A stretch of DNA of 64,000 bases, from contig ML681971.1 in the NCBI GenBank assembly GCA_007922195.1, forward strand, positions 372,001 to 436,000. The letters run 5' to 3'. The notes under the pieces were generated by a model that saw nothing but the letters and a program-made list of their open reading frames with translations, searched no databases and was not told the origin of the DNA. The stretch comes from Podocnemis expansa. Its lineage: Eukaryota; Chordata; Testudines; Podocnemididae. A program made the translations under genes and the position numbers. Shown piece after piece: positions 54,590 through 64,000 of this stretch. Position 1 is the first letter of the stretch. Each line of letters begins with the position of its first letter.

Positions 54590-56500
54590 TTACACAGGGA
54601 GCCACACATAGATGCGTTCAGCCTGAAGTTCAGAGACTGCAGCATGTATGTTTGGTTCCTAAGCAGCGTTGTCTCTTGCTGCCCATTTTTCCTGTCCTTG
54701 CTCCTGCTGCATTTTCTCATGGATTGCTACCTTCCAAGTTCTCTGCTCACAGTATAAAATACCAGGGGCTTACAGAACCTTCTGGAACACATCTTTCTTT
54801 TTCCTCCTTATCTGACCAAGCTGCTCTGTAGCTATGCACCAAGAAACCCTCATAGCCATGTTTGCAGATCATAAAGAAACAATGCCTGGAGGTATCATTG
54901 TCGGGGCACTTGATCCACTCAACTTACAAGCACAATTTCCATATTTTCCATTGGGAGTCACAGAGCTCTGTGGCAATCCAAGTGACAGTGAATACACCCA
55001 AGGGGAGATGAAGCGATACAGGTGTTGGGCATACCGGCACAGTTTTCCCACAGGCCTTGGTCATGGATATCTCAAGCAGACCTTGCATGTGTCTGGCTGT
55101 AGACCAGGTCTGTATGCTGCTGGCCGGAACACTGCATTTATGCCTAACGAATAACTGCAAAATGGCATGGGTAGTGTCCTTTCACAGGGAAAGAAATGAG
55201 GCAGTCCTCCCAAAAAACCTTTGGCAGAGGATTGCAGATTATCTCCAGGAAAGTTTCCTAGAGAGCTCTATGGAGATTTTACAGGACATCCTGGTGAGCA
55301 TGAGCAAACTGTTCCTCAGGGCCACCTCTGCCTAGCTCTAGAGGGGAATGAAAAGCACACAGCAACTGTATCTCTTTGGTTATTTCACCACTTCTGGTCT
55401 GAGTGAAAAAAGTAGTACATGAGCAGATGTCCATGCAATATTGAAGCAAAATGAGTACTTACCAGAGGTTCCCGCTTCTGCATCAGACTCACAACAGCTG
55501 GACTGCCGTGAGTAGCTGCTTGGGGTTCAAAAAAGGTCCTGATTTGCCACACCATTGATCTTCTGTCATCAGTTCCCCCTCCTCCCCCACTTCCTCATCT
55601 GACACATTGTCCTTGCGGTTCATGCAGGTTGCAAATGAGTCCGGTCCACTCCCCTTCCTGCCCCCAACGTACCCATGGAGCTTGTTGTAGTGAGATTGCT
55701 GCCGACAATGGCCTGCAGCTCCCTTGTAAAAATGGCATGTTGGTGGCTCCACGCCTGAGCAACTGTTTACTTCCTTGCCTTTAGCTCCTTGTCCTTGTTG
55801 TAGCACTTCTCCAGGACCTGAGTGATCTGACTGTAGATGTTGAAGTCTTGTGGCTAAAGTGGAGTCGTGCTTGCACACACAGGTGGCATGTGACTCCTGC
55901 TTTTGGGGAGGCTGGGGAAGGGGGCACTGATGCTTGGACCAGGGCCTTTCCCTGCACTGCCTCCTTTCCCTAAGTCCTATCCCTGTTCCACCCCAAACCC
56001 TGCTGCTGCTTGGCCCCCACCATGGATGGGGGTGGAGATAAAAAGGCAGGGTGGGGTTGAGTGAGGTCTGGGGTGGGGCAGAGACAGCAGGAACTTCTGT
56101 TGTTGATTTGAGGAAGCTTAGTCTCCCCAAGCCTATTATACTTGCCATCTATTTCCTCTCCCCAACCCCTTCCAGTGCACTCCAGACAGCAGCACCTTTG
56201 CTGCATGGAGGTGGCATGGTGAGCTGGGCAGTTGGTATTGTTGGGTCTCCACACCAAGGAAACAGGAAAGCAATTTCAAAATATGTTGGAACTTTAAAAG
56301 GGGAGAGGTGCATACCTGTGCACATGGCTGTCGGGGAGCAGAGTTCAAAACAACCAGAGCAGTCAGAATGGGCATTGTGGGACGCCTCCTGGAAATGACT
56401 TAGATTGACATAAACTGCACCATGTCTGCACTGACACTGCATTGCTCTAACTGTGTCATCCTAAGCTCCCAACTCATGGTCTGTGGACTTAAAGTTGCCT
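54590..56500. other. Possible degraded Harbinger-like transposon region
   Basis: Plus-strand frames at 54834-55154 and an acidic minus-strand stretch at 55560-55640 (D-N-V-S-D-E-E-V-G-E-E-G-E-L), preceded by P-T-C-H-F-Y-K-G, recall the MYB/SANT-like accessory protein of vertebrate Harbinger elements. Stops are frequent, and no transposase motif or terminal repeat could be confirmed. I give this as a guess, not an assignment. Confidence 0.3.
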
Positions 56501-56542
56501 TCAGGGTATTTTGTAGTGTCCCATGGCTAACCTCTCACTGAT

Positions 56543-56950
56543 TGCAGAAGGGAGCCACTACCTAAGTACCCAGGTGGAGTGTGTTGGCAGTGTAGGCTCC
56601 TTGCTACAGCCAAGGGGATGAGAGATCAGTGTTCCCCTCCTGTTGGCTGTAGCGGGGAGCACAGCAAGCTTTCTGCAGGGGTCCCTCAGCACTGGGTCCC
56701 TTCTGGAACCAAACAAAGGGGAGCACTGATTCCCATCTCCCTGGCTGCAGAAGAGAACCACTGCCTAGGCACCTAGCTAGAGTGCACAGTTCCCCTGCTG
56801 CATGCAGCCCAGAGGGATGGGTGGTCCTCTTTCCCTCTGGCTGCAGTGGTGGTGGGGAGGGACTGCTGGCAGACACTGGTGACCCTTCGGAGTTGTAAAA
56901 ACTATATTTGTAGCCCTTGACCTAAAAAGGCTGGGTGCTACTGTCCTAAA
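56543..56950. repeat. Two-copy tandem repeat, period about 204 bp
   Basis: GCAGAAGGGAGCCACTACCT, AAGTACCCAGGTGGAGTG (56543) recurs as GCAGAAGAGAACCACTGCCT, AGGCACCTAGCTAGAGTG (56747). A third partial GGCTGCAGTGGTGG follows near 56840. Confidence 0.6.
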
Positions 56951-57004
56951 TGCTTTTTCTGGGATGGTTTCTTACGCTTGTTCAGCATGCTGGTTTAAAC
57001 AGTT

Positions 57005-57120
57005 GTAAGTTCACCCATCTTCGAAGCATCTGAGGAAGTGGGAGCTTCTCCCACGAAAGCTCATGCAAAAAATAAATCTGTTAGTCTTAAAGTGCCACAC
57101 AGCTCCTTGTTGTTTTTTAA
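57005..57120. repeat. Foldback-family fragment (one arm)
   Basis: CACCCATCTTCGAAGCATCT, AAGTGGGAGCTTCTCCCACG and AATCTGTTAGTCTTAAAGTG, ending with CACAGCTCCTTG. Confidence 0.8.
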
Positions 57121-57214
57121 AACAGTTGGAGCACTGTAGGTACTTAGGCCAAGGTAAATTGCCTCATGTCAACTTAATTCTGTAGTGGGGACTAAGGCTC
57201 TGTCAAATGGTCAA

Positions 57215-57565
57215 TATAGTTAGCATATGTGGTTAGCACATAGTGCAAGGGACCATTCAAGGTGAAGTGGCTTGTTAATGCTTCTCCAATCACAGGACTA
57301 AAAAGGTGGTTAGTACATTACAGTTTATTGTAATAAGCCATAAGTGTCCCTTTTTGCCTTGTGACTAGAGGGTGTTAACAGAACATCTCACCTTGAGTGG
57401 TCCCGTAGGACATATCCTAACCACTTTGCTTTTGCACCTTATTTTTTGCTGTGCTGCTCTAAGTACCGTTCACACACCTGAAGAAGTGCTCCTTGTAACT
57501 TGAAGGCATCTCCTTCACCAACAGAAGCTGGTCCAATAAAATACCTCTCCTGCTTTGTGTCTGCT
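57215..57565 (+). repeat. Dispersed repeat ending CACCAACAGAAGCTGGTCC
   Basis: Includes TCAAGGTGAAGTGGCTTG, TTATTGTAATAAGCCATAAG, CACACCTGAAGAAGTGCTCC and CACCAACAGAAGCTGGTCCA. The end recurs at 4975 and, inverted, near 59880. A known kind of turtle repeat by appearance; superfamily not assigned. Confidence 0.6.
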
Positions 57566-59850
57566 GGGACTGTGGCTGAAGCAACACTGCGTCACCTCAA
57601 AGGCAGAGCACAAGAGCCATTCTCACCTGCTGAAAGCTTCATGCTGTATCCAAGTGGAGTGTGATGCTATTGCTAATCAGATTATGCAGTAACATTCTAG
57701 TATTAGCATTTGTTAGAAGGGAGGAGAGTCATTACCCCACCAAAGCAGAAGGAAGATGTTGCCAATCCTGATTGCAGCCAGGGGGTTCAGTTCAGAAACC
57801 GAGGGGAGCATGAATCAGAAGAGATCATTACAGCATTGTAAAATGGTTGCTGAGCCCCCATCTGGAACATGGTGAGCAATTTCAAGCACCACTGAGAGAG
57901 AGGATATGCGAGAAAGGGGACAGTGTGTAAGAGGATAATAAGAATGATAGCTTCTCCCAAAGAGGACTTTGGGAGATTAGAGTGAGAGTAAACAAAATGG
58001 ATGCCACAATATTGTGTGGATAAGAGGCTCATAAACAGAAGGACCAGGAGAAAGATTCTTCAGGTTAATTGTCTATTTTAAATGTTTATAACTGATGTTT
58101 GTTTAAATATAACTTAATACTAATTTACATTTTGCATTTTACTGTTAACAGGAACTTGTCAATTTAATTTTCTGCTCATAATGTAGCATAATGCTACAAT
58201 TCTGAAATGTAAACAGGTTCCTGCAGTCTTTTTTAAATTAGGAAATATTTGGTTATATGTCATCTTACTTAGTTTATTAGATGTTTTTAAAAACACCTAC
58301 CAAACAGGACCTTTAAGTCTAAATTACCTGAAATTGCTGAAAAGATGAGTCACAAGCAGCAGTTCGGGAAAAATCATTTACACACAAATTAACATTTGGC
58401 ATGGACTCCAAAAGATAGGAATAGAGTCTGATGCTGTGAACATAATCACAAGAGTTGAACACACTTTTGTCTTTTTCCTCTCAAAACATCAGGCTGGACA
58501 GTTGTTGCCTGTTATTGTTATCTTAGTATTGGAGAAGGTAAAAAGAGAAACTAAGGAGAAATCTATATTACTTGTATTACGTAGCCTTGAAATTTTATGG
58601 GCATAGTGTTAATATTGTATGCAGAATTGACTACCTGTATGTAAAAGTAGGAATTGTATCCTGTGCTGCTCTGTTTTCCCCTTGCAGCACTTTTTTTCTG
58701 GCACTGGATTTAATATTTGAGAACTTAATTTTCAAGGTGGATATAATATTGGTGTTGTGCTAATGCCCAAAAGCTTGTGCAAAGTCCTGTACCTAAGACG
58801 TCCAAGATAGCAAAAGATAACTCAGCCTTTTAAGTTGTCAGTAGGCAAAAATTGCAGTCAAATTGATGGGTGTAAACTAGATTAAGTAAAAAGAAAGATG
58901 TGCAAGGGTCTTCATCTCTTGCTAGTGACAGGTTAGCATGGCTCCAAGCTGAAAAGTTCGAGAAGTGAGAGAAGAATGTGTATAGGTAGAAATCAAATGT
59001 TTTCTTTAGTTAATTCAAATGGAATGAGGTTGCCATCCTTTCTTGGAGATTTGTTTTTCCTATCCAATGGTCGCTAAATTGAGGGGGAAAGGGACATGTG
59101 GACTACAAGAAGTAAACTTTACCATCATGGGAGGAGAGAAGTGATAATGGTCATGTCCTTTTTGAAGACATCTTAAAGGATTCAGAGTTTTGGCTGTTTT
59201 GAAAGAGTGAGTGAATTTTCTTTTTTTCTCTTCCTCTGATGATTGTGTTCATAGTAACTTAGAATTACATTGTGCTGGTTTAATATATCTTGTTTAATGA
59301 AATGCATGCTCACATTGCAGCAGCTAGTCTTCTTCCCTGTTCTGCCAGATTCTTAGCACAAGGTGCTGGTGTTTTACCATCTCACCCAGAGTTGGCAGTT
59401 GAAGAACATAGCTATCTTTTCTAGCTTTCCAAACCAGTCTCTTAGCCAGGCTGTAAAAGTCCTCTTCTCCACTCCATGCCACTGATCATACAGAACAATG
59501 TGTGCCCACTCAAGCTATTATCCGCTTTAGATAATGAACATGTTTTAAAATAAATATGGTAATCTAACCAAAGTAGATGACTAGCTCCTGGAAACTTACC
59601 TAGATCTGTCTCTGGAAACACACTCACCAGATCTGGTATGGTAGCTTATCTCAGTTTATGCTGGTTTTATTCCTATTGTTTGGATGGTTCTGGAATAAAT
59701 TACAGTACTGGTTAAAGTCTCTTGACATATGTGTGCTACTTTTCTTCATGATTTCTTCATTCAGTTCTTTTATTTTATGTTACTTTTCTTCAGTTATTTT
59801 GAGATGTCTTTGAATGACCTAATTCCATCCTCAGGCACAAGGCGGATGAG
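57566..59850. other. Intron sequence with a possible CR1 scrap
   Basis: No gene. About 57830-58070 has a loose resemblance to a CR1/L3-like LINE (CATCTGGAACATGGTGAGCA). The rest is AT-rich and unassigned. Confidence 0.4.
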
Positions 59851-59960
59851 GTAACAATCTTTTTTCGGAGCAACTTCAGTTGGTGAGAGACAAGCTTTCG
59901 AACCACTCAGAGCTTTTCATAAGGCTCTGATTTCTGTCCACCACAGATAACTAAGATAAA
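59851..59960 (-). repeat. Copy of the CACCAACAGAAGTTGG repeat, inverted
   Basis: CAACTTCAGTTGGTGAGAGA, CAAGCTTTCGAACCACTCAG on the plus strand is the reverse of the 57490-57545 end. Confidence 0.6.
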
Positions 59961-60309
59961 ACTATTATTAGAAATACAAATGTTCTTCCACCTAATGTTG
60001 AACACGGGGTGGGGGTGGGTCCAAAATTATAAACTTGCAACTTTTTTGATGTTCCCACCTGTCCGTCACTGAGGACGTTCAGCCACCTGGAATGCCTTAG
60101 AGCACAAAGGCACCACAGTACAATTCCCAGGCACCAAGGCAGCCTGGCACCCAGGTTGTGTTGAACCCTGTCCTAGACATATGTTATACTGGCAAAAAAA
60201 TATGCCTTTTCAGGTACAGTTAGTACTACTTTGATAAAGTGAAATAAGCTATACTAACAGAAGCACTTTTATATCAGTACAGCTGAGGTAGCAATAGATG
60301 CAACCTATC

Positions 60310-61825
60310 TTAATTGTCTTTTGACAGTCTCACAGGACATTTTCATAAGCCAACTAGGAAAATGGGGTCTAGATGAAATTACTGTGAGGTGCATACAGAA
60401 CTGGCTGAAAAACTGTGTTTAAAAAGTGGTTATTAACGAATGACTGTCAGATGAGGAGGGCTTCTCTAACTGAGTTCTGCAAGGACAGTCCTTGGTCTGG
60501 TATGATTCAATTTTTTTCATTACTGTCTTGGAGTGTAGAGTATGCTTATAAAATCTGCCGATGACACCAAGGGGGGATTGATTACTAGCACTTTAGAGGG
60601 CAGGATCAGAATTCAAAATAACCTTATTAAATTGGAGATTTGACCTGAAAAATCAACAAGATGAAATTCAGTAAAGACAAATGCAAAGTACTTCATTTAG
60701 GAAGAAAAAATGAAATGCACAAGTACAGCTTGGGGAGTCATTGACGTAGTAGTACTGCTGAAAATGATTTGGGTGATCGTGTGGTTCACAGCTGAATACG
60801 AATCAACAATATGATGCAGGTGCAAGAAAGGCTGATGTAATTCTGAGATTTATTAATGAGAATGTCATGTGTAAAATGCAGGAAGTAATTGTGCCACTCA
60901 ACTGGTGCAGGTAGCTCATTGGCTGGAATATGGCATCTGGTACCAGGCATCACACTTCAGGAAAGTTATAGACAAATTAGAGAGCATCCAGAAAACAGCA
61001 AGAAAAATGGTAAAAGGTTTAGAAAGCCTGACCTAGAAGGGTAGATTTTTAAGAAAAGGAGTATGTTTAATCTTGAGTGCAGGAAAGAGGTTGGAGGGAG
61101 ACCTGATAAGTCTTTAGGTACGTGTAGGCCTGCTGTAATGGTGACAGTGATTAATGGCTCTCCATGTCCATTGAAAATAGGACAAGATGTACTGGGCTTC
61201 ATCTTCAGAAAGGGAGATTTTGGTAAGATATTAAGAAATTTTCTAACTATAAGGACAGTTAAGCTCTGGATCAGGCTTCCAAAGGAGGTTGTAGGATTCC
61301 CATCTTCGGAGGTTTTTAAAAAACAAGCTAGACAAACTCCTGTTAGGAGTAGTATATGTTTACTTGGTCCTGCCACAGTGCAGTGGGTTGGGCTTGATGG
61401 CTATGTCTACAGCAAATTAGTCCAGATTAAGGAGGCTTAATCTGGATTAATTTGCTCCCTGTCTACACTATGCATTGCCTAGTTCAAACTAAAAATTTTT
61501 TTAGTTTGAACTAAACAAAGCTTAGTTCAAACTAGTTAGTTTGAATGGTAAGTTCAAACTAACTGCTTAGTTTGAACATACTTCAAACTTTAGTTTGAAC
61601 TAGCATGGTGTAGTCATGCTATTCAAACTGAAGTTTGAACTACTGCATTTTTTTTTAGTTTGAATTAAAAGTAGTGCAGCTAGTTTGAACTAAAAAGTTA
61701 GTTCAAACTAAAAAACCGCAGTTAGTTTGAACTAATCAAGTCTTGACTAAGCAGTTAGATGTAGATATAGCTGATGACTTCTTGAGAGCCTTTCCAGCCC
61801 TATGTTTCTATGATTCTGTGACTAC
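60310..61825 (+). mobile_element. CR1-type LINE, degenerate, split by a MITE
   Basis: CR1 landmarks in order: L-G-K-W-G-L-D-E-I-T-V-R-C-I-Q-N-W-like (about 60350-60405), TCTGCCGATGACACCAAG (F-A-D-D-T-K site, about 60556), AAGATGAAATTCAGTAAAGA (60657), GAGAGCATCCAGAAAACAGC (60979), and the 3' tail TATGTTTCTATGATTCTGTG (61801-61820). Many stops. Interrupted at 61400-61771 by a MITE, after which the tail resumes. Confidence 0.85.
61395..61776. mobile_element. Palindrome-rich MITE, 372 bp, inserted in CR1
   Basis: The element spans 61400-61771. The left end GCTATGTCTACA and the right end, on the other strand GCTATATCTACA, match at 11 of 12. TGATG lies on both sides (61395-61399 and 61772-61776), and removing the element restores the CR1 sequence. 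The interior carries more than ten AGTTCAAACT / AGTTTGAACT words in both orientations. No coding capacity. Confidence 0.85.
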
Positions 61826-62150
61826 CATACCAGCAAATGTTTTGAGTGTATATCTGGCCCCAGAGTAAAATGATTGGAGGGTATTTATTGAAATATTTTG
61901 GTATTATGGAGTTACAAGGAAGGGTGAGTCAAGTATGTCTATGGAAAACTAGTCCTGTATATATGTACAAGGGAATGCATCATTTCTTTGCTATTTTACT
62001 CTGTATCTTAATTCTACTCTCCCATCTCTGAAATGGCGAAGTGAGGAGAAAGAAAGATGAAACAGAAACCATACAGATTATCCAATCACATTCAGAAGTA
62101 GTAATCCATTCTTCCACCCCCTCTGTGGTTCTGTTTACATAAAAAGTTTA
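61826..62150. other. Intron sequence, nothing recognised
   Basis: No gene or repeat recognised. Confidence 0.5.
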
Positions 62151-62626
62151 ACATACACCAGTGGTCAAACTTTTTTCTTGTGACACAGTTGAAAAAAATT
62201 ATTTATGACCATGACCAAACACAGTCATAAATTTCCTGTGGCTGCTAGCCCTGGGTGGAAGCAGCCATGGGAAGTTGATAAGAACACTGGATGTTCTGCT
62301 GCTCTCTGCACCCCAGGGCAGCTGGCATCCTTTGAAGTTTCCCATGGCTGCTTCCACCCAGGGCTAGCAGCTGCAGGAAATTGACAGAGTCTGGCTGCCC
62401 TGGGCTGCAGGTAGCAGCAGGACCACCGGCATCCTTTTAAACTTTCCCTGGCCACTTCTACCCAGATGACCTGCTTCTAACTTGATGACCTAGAATGGCT
62501 GGCATCCTTGTCAATTGCTCCCCACCCACGCTCCCACCCCGAGCGGCGGTGCTGCAGCCCATTAACCATTGGTCCGTGACCCAGTACTGGGTTGCAGCCT
62601 GTGGTTTGATGACCACTAATGTACGC
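62151..62626. mobile_element. hAT-type MITE, 460 bp, with internal hairpin
   Basis: The element spans 62159-62618. Left end CAGTGGTCAAACTTTTTTC; right end, inverted, TAGTGGTCATCAAACCAC. Flanks ACATACAC and ATGTACGC differ only by transitions, consistent with an old 8-bp TSD. Inside, 62231-62273 and 62337-62381 are inverted copies of about 43 bp, built on GCTGCTAGCCCTGGGTGGAA. Confidence 0.72.
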
Positions 62627-63555
62627 TCTTGTTTCCATGTAGCCTAGAGTGTCTTTTTCCATCTTGACCTAGTTGATTTCTCTTACGTCTGGGGATTGGT
62701 TGGTAACTGCCAAGAATGGAAACTGAATATCTGTGTTCTTATTCCAGGTTTTATGTAGGCAGCTGTATTTTGCATTTTCACATTTTAGCGTGGTATGCAG
62801 AGTCTACTTTTGATTAAAGCCCCGAAGTAAAACAACCTAGGTTTATGCACTGCTTCTCCATACTAAGGAGGTTTACATGTTGTTTGTTTGGAGAGAGCCA
62901 GATGTTGAGGGTAATGCAGTTTCCAGCAGTCATGTAATAAATACTGTTTTTGTTTAATAGTCAACTATAATGTTTTGTTTAAATTATTTATATAGCAGCA
63001 AAAAGTGTGCTGGATGATTTAACAAGGTCACTATTTATGGTTTAGTCTCCAGCTGTGACCTAACATATAGTCAAAGTGGAAATATCCCCCAGAGGTTTAA
63101 TGTGTGTTTTAAATAAAGATATATTTAATTAGTGATGACTCTTAATTTCACTTCTTGACTCCTTTTCCCACAGTTCTTTGCCAGTCCATGCCATGAGTTT
63201 GTGGCTTAGTCTGTCCTTTTCTCTTCACATTTCCCTTGACCAGAGTCTTTCCACTGTATCTTTAGCCTCCTAAGTCTTTTCAAGCTGTCCTCTTCCTCCC
63301 ACTTTATCAGTGATTCACTCAATGTGTACAATCAACCATATACAGTAATTCATATTTCAAGTATATAATCACGATACATCGGTCAGTATATTTACTGGGT
63401 TGATTTCTGACACCTGATCTCCTCTTTGAGTCCTCTATTTTAATTCTGATAAACTATGCAGGGTTATTTCAAAATGGTAGTTAACCAGTGCAATTCATTT
63501 TGGAGTGTTTAGGTTTTTTCTTTTAACAGGAAGACTTGGTGAAAGCAACCAAGTT
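62627..63555. other. Intron sequence, nothing recognised
   Basis: No gene. The expected next CSNK1G1 exon is not here. Confidence 0.5.
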
Positions 63556-64000
63556 ATAAGAATATGAGAGTGACTATGTTGGGCAAACCAGTGGTCCATC
63601 TAGCCCAGTGTCTTCCGACTGTGACCAATGCTAGCTGCTTCAGAGGGAAGGAACAGAATATGTTAGTCTGTTATCCAGAACCAACATCTGGATATCAGAG
63701 GCTTATGGACTTCCAGAGCATGGGATTTCATCCTGACCATATTAATTGATAACCATTGATGGACTTATCCCCCATGAACTTACCTAATTCTTTCTTGGCC
63801 ATCTCAACACCCTATGTCAAGAAGTTCCACAGGCTGAATATGCATTGAGAGAAGAGAATATTGTCCTATGTTTGTGTTAAACTTGCTACCTATTACTTTC
63901 ACCAGATCACTGTTACTTCTTGTCTTAAGCAAAGGGGTATATAAAGCTTCCCTATGTACTTTCTCCATACCTGTGAGGATTTTGTACACCTTTGTAGTGT
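63556..64000 (-). mobile_element. CR1-like LINE 3' end, runs off the window
   Basis: The plus strand reads TTATAAGAATATGAGAGTGA, GTGGTCCATCTAGCCCAGTG, CCATTGATGGACTTATCCCC, AAGAAGTTCCACAGGCTGAA. This is the standard minus-strand 3' region of the reptile CR1 subfamily whose plus-strand copy is at 10960-11420. It continues past 64000. Confidence 0.85.

Overview
This is vertebrate nuclear DNA, almost certainly from a reptile and most likely a turtle. The inference rests on abundant CR1-type LINE remnants, two DIRS-type (tyrosine-recombinase) retrotransposons, many short hAT-type elements with 8-bp target-site duplications (TSDs), long foldback repeats, and coding sequence split by large introns. 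Nothing bacterial, plasmid or phage is present. There is one 400-base assembly gap (13662-14061).

The only host gene I can support is the 5' coding part of CSNK1G1 (casein kinase 1 gamma 1) on the + strand. Its start-codon exon ends at 1753, followed by exons at 16123-16163 and 24786-24855. Splice sites are consensus and the reading phases join exactly. The next coding exon is not in the window, so everything from 24856 to 64000 is one intron of more than 39 kb, and the repeats described here are intronic.

Layout: 1-1169 CR1; 1357-1753 CSNK1G1 start; 2512-4632 a 2.1-kb hAT-like element; 7.5-11.4 kb several hAT-like elements and a CR1; 13-16 kb foldback repeats around the gap; 17.3-18.4 kb a terminal-repeat element carrying a minisatellite and a nested dimeric MITE; 22.4-23.6 kb a hAT element nested in a MITE; 29.0-30.1 kb a broken hAT-Charlie transposase; 30.2-30.8 kb a nearly perfect 670-bp palindrome; 31-35.7 kb two more terminal-repeat elements, CR1 and hAT; 37.1-48.6 kb two DIRS elements head to tail in the same orientation; 49-64 kb further foldbacks, LINE pieces (CR1 and a second lineage), hAT MITEs, a possible degraded Harbinger-like region, and a palindrome-rich MITE inside a CR1.

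The DIRS pair is the most notable content. Element A (about 37.1-42.26 kb) still has long gag, reverse transcriptase/RNase H and tyrosine recombinase frames, broken by a few single-base shifts, several at homopolymers, and two TAG stops. Element B (about 42.8-48.64 kb) is a more decayed relative that has lost one catalytic aspartate of its RT. Both end in the complementary-repeat structure expected of DIRS elements, and B's copy is split by a 660-bp hAT element with a perfect 8-bp TSD. I see no RNA genes, CRISPR arrays, promoters or terminators that I could defend.
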